NCBI RefSeq assembly: GCF_009389715.1
Contig: NW_024067676.1
Location: 1,617,501-1,681,500 of the forward strand
Length of the DNA stretch: 64,000 bases
DNA from: Phoenix dactylifera
Lineage: Eukaryota > Streptophyta > Magnoliopsida > Arecales > Arecaceae
Reading direction: 5' to 3'
The notes under the pieces: model-generated
Database searches by the model: none
What the model saw: only the letters and a program-made list of their open reading frames with translations
Told to the model about the DNA's origin: nothing
Translations under genes and position numbers: made by a program
In this document: positions 57,266-64,000 of the stretch, piece by piece
Numbering within the stretch: position 1 is the first letter of the stretch
How the letters are laid out: the number at the start of each line of letters is the position of its first letter

Positions 57266-60200
57266 AGCCTCACTAACAAATCCACCCAAAAACAAACCCC
57301 AATAAAATAACAGAAACCCTTGCCCAATTCAAATCAAATTCACCATTCTCTAATCATTCCAGCCCCCAAAGAACTCCAAAGGAAAAAACACGCATAGAGA
57401 GAGAGAGAAGGGGAAAAATAAGGGAAAGCTACGATTTTGGAGAGAAGGGAAAACTGAAAAAAGAATCCCGATCGAGGAAGAGAGCCACCAGAACCGAATC
57501 ACCCCAGATTCAAGAATTCCCCACCATTCCGGCCCCAAAAAACACCGGGAAAAAAACCAGAAACCCCGGCAAAAGGGAGGGAAAGCCCTGATTTTGGAGG
57601 GACGGGGGTGGAGGGATGGCTCTCGGGGTTACTCCTCCGCCATGGGGAGGGGGTGGGGAGGCGGGGAAGCAAAAAGGAAAGAGAAGGGGAGCTGAGAGGG
57701 GGGTGCTTTCGGCCCCTCTTGTTTGGTGGCTGGCGGTCTCGGCAAATTAAAAAGGGAGCGAAAGGAGCCTCCGTCGGAACCTCTCGGCTCGGACCGAGGC
57801 GGTTCTTGTTTGATGGAGGGAGCTACTTGTAAGAGAAAAAAATGACGAGGACTGGCTTGGAATTAAAACATGGCCAGGTACAGCGATTGCTAGCCCACAC
57901 ACTTCTGGCAGCCCGCATGATCTCATTAAAAAAAAAGACCAAAATATACTATTTAGATTTTTTAACCCTAATTCCAAAATTTATTGTGCATAGCCAATAT
58001 AAGACTAAACATACACCTGCACATTCTCACACACTTTCTCTATTTAATCTCTACAATTTTTGCTAGGTTAAAAATATAAATCCAATTCGGTCCAATCAAA
58101 TCTAATCATAAATATTATGATCGGTCAATGGTCAGCCTTTAAAGGGTTTATGTTTATGTTGCGGTGTCTTCTAATCCACATAGATTATAGACTGAATCCA
58201 CTTTGATACTATTTGTAACTACTTAAAATCTTACCTAAGAAAACTAGTTGAAAGGTATTATGTAGCTTACCCAAGGTCTATCCAGTATATAACTAATGTG
58301 GGACTAAACACACGTCTGTACAATTCTTCATACTTCTTTATTGGTGGGCTAATTTAGTTATCTTTGTGTCACTTATTGGCTGGGTTTATGAGATTGTTTT
58401 GTTTCCCGACAAATAGGGTTAACTAATTTGACTAGAGAATCGAGCTTTTCTTTACAGGTTTAACGAATTTTTATTGGCTTTATACCGCCCCTCATTATCT
58501 TATTGGTTCCGAGTATATGTGAACAACTATCTAATAATGATTTTTGTAGAAAGAAGTTATTGAACATGTAAATTGGTGCTCCATAAGCATGCCGTTCAAT
58601 AATTGCAAGCACTCATCAATATATACTTTTATTCTTTTTATATTTTTGACATATATATATAGCGATTTAGGTTGGCAACAGTGATTTAATGGCATACTTG
58701 TGTGGTGATAATTCAAAAGGCATTGTATAAAGCTTTTTATAAATGGAGTTCTCGTTAGGGTTTCGTTTTTCCAAGCTATGTTAGGGTTTGACTACTAATG
58801 CTGGAACATGGGATTTGGAATGGATATGAAATTTGACATGGTTGGTCTAAACCAAGTATATAGAGCTCTATTTAATTGATTGGCTGATGTGGTGGGGGAT
58901 GATGTGGTGATCTATTTTTCTCCATCATGTTTAATGCTATTATTATATTCTCTCCTACAAATTCCCAGGAATGTAGGGGTTGTATTACCATAATATCAAT
59001 GCATGAAATGGTTGAGGGATGGCAAGTTGAATTTGTTTTCCATTAGTATTACCCATGAGATTTTTTGTGGGGCTTGACTACTTTTGGACAATGCCAGGAG
59101 TGCTTAGTGAGATGAGCAATGCTCTAGCAACTCACAAGTTTTACTCAACAGCTGTAGAGTTTTCTGTTGCTCATTTTGAATTGGCACCATGCAATCTGCC
59201 AAATAATGGAGCAATAGAAAAGCTCAGTAGCTACTAAGCAACTTTTTTGAGTGCAATCTTCAAATGAAACCATTTTTATAGTAGGACTCATTAGAGATGG
59301 ATCATGTTATTTTTTGGATAAGAAGAAAAGTAAAAAGTACGATAACGAAAAAGTCCTTCGTCCTACACTCGCTGACTTCACGTCGACCTAAAAAAAAAGT
59401 AGGAGGTAAGAAGTACAAATTTCACCTTCTTTTTATTGGAAAAAAAAACTACTTATGATTTTTTTTCTAGCACAAGGCCAAGGTTTTTTAGGGCTTGAAG
59501 GCCTAAATTAGTGTGTTAATATAGGCAACTTGATTGCCACCTTGAATATCTGTTAAGGCTTGGATTTGACCATATCAATTGAAAGGTTAAGCACAAGTCA
59601 TTTTTCCATATAAACAATTATCTTAAGGATCAACATGTTATCAGTTATGGAATATTTTATAACCAACTTTGCACCAACCAATGGAACTTTCAAAACCTTA
59701 AGCATTAGCCGATAAGTTGTCACTAATGCATTCTTGATTATGCAATGCAAACTCAACTTGTTATGGAGTATATTTTGATCCGAGGGGAGAAATTTAGGAT
59801 TTGTTGGCATTCATCCATGCATGTGTGTATAGCGTATGTACATATGCGCGCATATATATATATATATATATCGGTATTAACAACATAATATCGATATTAA
59901 TGTGTTAGGCAATTATTAAAATTCATTGCTTAATATACAACATATATTGAAGATGCCGGTATTGATATGTTCGGCTATCATTAAAGTTAATTGCTTAATG
60001 TGCAATCAAAAATTTAGCTGTAGAAGTTTTCTCTTTATTGTAATTTATTATATTGTCATATTACATTTCAAAAGCAGTCAGAAAGAGAAGAAAAAATTGT
60101 ATCCCATGCATTATGCATATTAAATAAATAGCTATTCTTTTTTGGTAACTTGTTAAAGAATGCATTGAAATACAACCGTCTTTCTCTTATAATTTTTAAC

Positions 60201-62759
60201 TTGTCCCCAAAAAAAGAATGTTAATAGACTAAAAATATTTTCTAAGAATAAATTCCTACCTTTTTTTCTTGAAATATAATTGTCATTCTCTTATAATTTT
60301 TAACTTGTTACCAAAAAATAAAAATATGCAATAACTTGTTAAAAAATATCACTTTGAAATATAAATAAGACTAGCAAAAATAAGGCACAACAAGTCATAT
60401 TGAAAAATATGGAAACCGGATGCCCTTCGCTTGGTTTGCCCGATGGAGTCGCCATCTGGTCTGTCGATACTGAGGTGGTGCTGGGATGATGTACTCACAT
60501 ATGGGTGATGAACCAGTAAGGGAGCCCATGGGTTGGAGAGGGTACGTAAAAATTTGCGGCCTATATCGAACATTTTCTGGTGGAAAGGGAGCCCAGTGGG
60601 GGCTGCTACGTGGGTATGGTTTCCTCTCCCCCCTCCTATCTTTTACCAAAAAAAGAAACTGTATTCTCTTTTGCTAACAAGTTGAAGAAATAATTAAAAT
60701 ACACCTATCACTATAAAGAAAAAGGTTTAAAGTCTTGAATGTATTTGGTGCCAAATTTGGCGGTGTATGAAGCGAGTTTATGTAGACTATTAATCTCCAA
60801 CTAAAGAACGTTTAGTCACCAAATCTAATAATAGATATTAGATACAACTATTTTTGGAAAAACAATAAATACACCCATGTTTGGTTCAAGAATAAGAAAA
60901 GTGGAGCGGAAACAACTATTCTGTTTTTCTTGAATCATTTATTTCTTGACTGGAATAAATTTAGGGTAAGGGTATTTTTGTCCATATAAAGGTATCAAAA
61001 GGAATAAAAGAGGGGCTTATTCCAAAAATAAATGTATTCCGGCCCTCTTTGGAACGGTTCTTTTGAGATTAATAAATTTAATCAGAATAATTATTCTTCC
61101 ATTTATCCTTGCTTTTTTTTCATTTAGTAGGAATAAGACTTATTCCAAGCTTAGGTCTCTCTTTATTATTTAATCTTCAACCAGAAGCATAAGGAAGACA
61201 TGGAGGTTTTAATCTCCCCATTTGCCTTTCTGCATCCTTTTATAAACCAATTGTGAAAGAAATCACCATATAATTAGCCATGTATTCTCTATACTGCTAG
61301 AACCATTAGCCTTTGAATAACCCTAAAATTGTCTCTTTATTGTAAGGTTATGCTTGGTTTAATAAAAAAATGTGGATTAGCAACATTCATTCCCCTTGAA
61401 GTAACTATTTCACAACTTATTTTTGTTTGTGTTTGAATTTCTAATAGTCTCTAGAATAACTTAGGCTATAGATAATTTTGTCCATAGAATAGAATAGAAT
61501 ATGCATGAAGTTATTCCAGATCACCTTTGGAATAACTATTTAAGAAATAAGCAAGCATTACCAAGATTACTATCCCTCCCTTATTCTTGCTTTTTAAACC
61601 AATTTAATAGAAATAAGGCTTATTTTGATTTTTTTTTCCTTGAATACTAAGAGTATGTTAATCCAAGTTAAAAATAAATTACCACGAACCTTCATAAAAT
61701 ATTGAATTGATTAGATGGCAATGTAGGTAACTAAATATTGCCAAACCTTCTTCACAAGGATCTATAATTCAGTGACACATGATCATATTGGATAACCTAT
61801 ATTTCTATCTACTAATTTGTTGATATTTTTCTCTCTTCTCTTGCTAACTTAATTAAGTCAATTTTACATGAAGGTGAGACTTGAAGGTTAGATATAAAGC
61901 CTACAATCTCCAACAATGCATTGTACCAAAAATCTCTAACACCAAATTCCAATCCAAGTAGCTCCAAGAGCCTTAAAGGTGCACTCTTACGAAGGTGATA
62001 AAGTATCTTTATAGTTATGCTAGAACTTAGTTCATATCATGCCTTTAAGTTTAGGGGATTAGGGTTGAAGTATTAGAGAACCTTCATATATTTCAAATGC
62101 ATACCTCCTTTGAGCAATAAAGACTAATTAAAATTTATTTTATATAACATCACTTAGATTTATATTTAGAATATATATCTAGAATTTTTATTTTATTTTT
62201 TATTATTTCATGATGATGATGGTTTGTCTAAGGATGCCTTTGAAATGGATTAGAATATCAAGGGGGAAATTTTTGCAACATCTAGATGTAACACCCTCTT
62301 ACAAATAGAGTAAAAGGCATCACCCTCCAATTGGATTCCTTATTCCATTTAGAAGGGTGCCACTCTTTTGGGGTTCCATCCTAGGTATCTAAAAAACTAC
62401 TTGAAAGAATAGGAGAAAAAGGATTGAAGAAAGTAAATATTGGCTAACGGACGAATATGCATAGTCGGTCCTAAATTGATGAGATAACATAATTGCCTAT
62501 TTATTTCTATTAAAACATAATAAAAATCTCCAAAACCTAAGACCTCCATGTGGCTCTCACATGGAGAAGAACCTTATAAAAAAAAATGGTATCCCCCCTC
62601 CTCCAACATCGATATATTTTTTTCTGCATGTTTTGTGCCTAAGATCAACTAGAAAAGTAGTATACCAGCCAACCCCACCCTCCTACCAAATCAACATCTC
62701 TATATATTTTTTCTTACAAGTTGTGCCTAGGACCTAGTGAAAAAATAAAGCACCATGAC
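57266..62759. other. Long gene-poor region upstream of the kinesin gene
   Basis: The first 600 bp should hold the kinesin 5' UTR and promoter (purine-rich, GC-richer at 57600-57800). Beyond 58 kb the DNA is AT-rich with no recognisable gene. It contains decayed MITE-like pieces with GTTTGGTT ends and AATAAG motifs (about 60870-61180 and 61340-61640), a repeated TTCTCTTATAATTTTTAACTTG block (about 60180 and 60288), an (AT)n run at about 59850-59871 and a relatively GC-rich patch at 60405-60640. Confidence 0.5.
59850..59871 (+). repeat. (AT)n microsatellite
   Basis: About ten AT units preceded by GCGCGC in the gene-poor region. Confidence 0.85.
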
Positions 62760-62815
62760 ATGCATAGAGAGTGTGTGTGTGAGAGAGAGTGGGAGAGAGA
62801 GAGAAAGAGAGACAA
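62760..62815 (+). repeat. GT/GA-rich microsatellite
   Basis: A (GT)n run passes into (GA)n-type purine repeats interrupted by GGG and AAA. Confidence 0.85.
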
Positions 62816-62827
62816 ACGGACGGACTT

Positions 62828-63179
62828 GGAAATGCTAGATGTATCTCCACTTAGATTCCATCAGATCTAGATCAAACAATGAGATATATGTGATCTATTA
62901 CCTCTAAATTGCTTATATACTAAAAAATTATGTAATTTGGAGACTTTTATCCTATACATCAAGTGGTCAAAAAATTAGATAGTTTAAATAATATAAAATA
63001 ATATATTTTTTGTCGCTTGATGCATAGGTTAGAGATCTCTAAATCATATGAGTTTTGGTGAATAAACAGTTGTGAGACAGTCGATCACGACCAATAGCTC
63101 AAATCATCGATGTGAACCCCCGTCGTCCGATCTAGATCTCACTAAATCTGAGCATAAAGCCTCTTGAGTGTAGCCAAAT
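62828..63179. mobile_element. Fold-back MITE-like element
   Basis: The two halves are inverted copies. AGATTCCATCAGATCTAGATC near the left matches, inverted, AGATTTAGTGAGATCTAGATC near the right. Further in, CTATACATCAAGTGG..CAAAAAA matches CTATGCATCAAGCG..CAAAAAA. The centre is an AT-rich loop of about 40 bp. The element has no coding capacity, and I could not define a clear target-site duplication. Confidence 0.65.
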
Positions 63180-63454
63180 ATATCTATCCATCCATATATA
63201 TAAAGAGAGGGACATACATACAAACATACATACATATTCATCTGTAATATATATATATATATGCGTTTGGAACATGACTCATCTCCTCCCTAGTGACTTC
63301 CCCTCACCCAACACAAATTTAAGTTTTATTTAATTTAAACATCACTACATGTTGAATGACAAATGTTCCTTCCAATTAGCTCAAACCTTTTAATTATATC
63401 TCTCCAATGATAAGAATGTCAGGCACATATCTCATCATTAACTCACCTTTCCTT

Positions 63455-63460
63455 TATATA
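63455..63460 (+). promoter_or_regulatory. TATA box candidate for a gene starting at 63607
   Basis: TATATA in a CCTTTATATAGC context lies about 150 bp before the ATG at 63607, a usual distance for a plant promoter with a 120-nt leader. Confidence 0.35.
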
Positions 63461-63606
63461 GCTATGCATTAAAGTTGTTAAGCATTCTACTTTGTTTCCA
63501 AGGCAAAAATATCTCATTTGTAATTTGAAAAGAGGGGGAGAGAAGGGCAGCACATCAGTGTCAAGCAATCAGTTAACTATTACTAACTTACTTTATACAT
63601 ACCACA

Positions 63607-63641
63607 ATGGATCTGAAATTGAAGACACTGATGGTAGCCTC
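63607..63641 (+). CDS. Possible first coding exon of a gene running off the window
   Basis: ATG opens a short frame, MDLKLKTLMVAS, cut by a strong GTAAGT donor at 63642 after 35 nt. It follows a TATA box and an AC-rich leader at sensible distances. The hydrophobic run could begin a signal peptide. There is too little sequence to name a family, and a chance ATG with a donor remains possible. Confidence 0.3.
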
Positions 63642-63679
63642 GTAAGTTGAATGCCTTTTAGCTAGCTTTGCCATAATTT

Positions 63680-63960
63680 TAAGCAGCATTTGGTTATGGA
63701 TTAAAAATGGTCTAAATGAAATAAATATTCATCTACTTCTCTTATTCCACTTTAATTTATTGAACACAAAATTAGCCTATTTATTTTGAAGTTAAACTTG
63801 ATATTTTAAAAATAAAGTTACTTTTTCATGTAACTCAAAGTAAATTACTCCATCTTACATGGTGGAGTAATTTATTCCGAAGTAAAGAGTGTCAGAAGTA
63901 AGTTGTTCCATTCACTCTAGGTTTAACTTACTTCTCAATTAAATGCATCCTTATTGTTGT
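63680..63960. repeat. AT-rich inverted-repeat (MITE-like) segment
   Basis: At 63841-63874 TAAATTACTCCA and TGGAGTAATTTA form a perfect 12-bp hairpin around a 10-nt centre. Weaker symmetry extends outwards (AAGTAA and TTACTT motifs on each side). It may be the core of a palindromic MITE inside the first intron of the putative gene at 63607. Confidence 0.45.
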
Positions 63961-64000
63961 CATCCTTTCCATCCTATTTTTGACAAGCTGGGAAAATTGG

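Noticed and set aside
57608..57832. Glycine- and arginine-rich plus-strand frame opposite the kinesin 5' region
   Set aside because: It is low-complexity, GC-rich promoter or leader DNA with no domain or splice context.
1..64000. CRISPR arrays, operons, riboswitches or other prokaryotic systems
   Set aside because: The spliced plant genes and nuclear tRNA identify eukaryotic DNA; no regularly spaced repeat array of CRISPR type is present.

Overview
The window is nuclear DNA of a flowering plant. It is AT-rich and intron-rich, with plant-specific protein families (CSLD cellulose-synthase-like, Di19 zinc finger, CBP60 calmodulin-binding protein, calponin-homology kinesin-14), an Au-type SINE, hAT-like and other MITEs, and a nuclear tRNA-Thr. 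Long introns and the protein flavour suggest a non-grass monocot, perhaps a palm. That is inference; no species marker is present.

Layout: (1) 413-4783, minus: a complete three-exon CSLD (CSLD5-like) gene, with five AACGG (MSA-type) motifs 230-400 bp upstream of its start. (2) 6917-6990, minus: tRNA-Thr(AGT) with a pol III terminator. (3) 8863-17136, plus: a five-exon Di19 gene (217 aa) whose third intron is a U12-type AT-AC intron and whose fourth is about 4.9 kb. (4) 19716-32990 and 35147-48475, plus: two tandem CBP60 paralogues, A and B. B has ten exons (596 aa). A has eight (504 aa): it lacks two exons and 66 nt of a third, all in multiples that keep the frame, and one of its introns carries about 3.8 kb of nested transposable-element DNA. 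(5) 50927-57265, minus: a 19-exon kinesin-14 with an N-terminal CH domain (1001 aa), a second AT-AC intron inside the motor domain, and a tandemly duplicated exon pair before the motor. (6) 57.3-63.6 kb: gene-poor, AT-rich, with MITE-like fold-backs, microsatellites and a possible first exon of another gene at 63607.

The genes do not form an operon-like unit. CSLD5 and CH-kinesin-14 proteins are both known from dividing or tip-growing plant cells. Di19 and CBP60 proteins are both tied to stress and calcium signalling; their promoters here carry ACGT-core (ABRE-like) and CGCG (CAMTA-type) motifs respectively. The most interesting signals are the in-frame loss of most of the conserved CBP60 C-terminal core in one tandem copy, the two AT-AC introns among about 40 annotated introns, the kinesin exon duplication, and transposon insertions that can be dated or validated from internal duplicates. 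All exon models were built by hand from reading frame, splice dinucleotides and phase; every model closes in frame with one stop.
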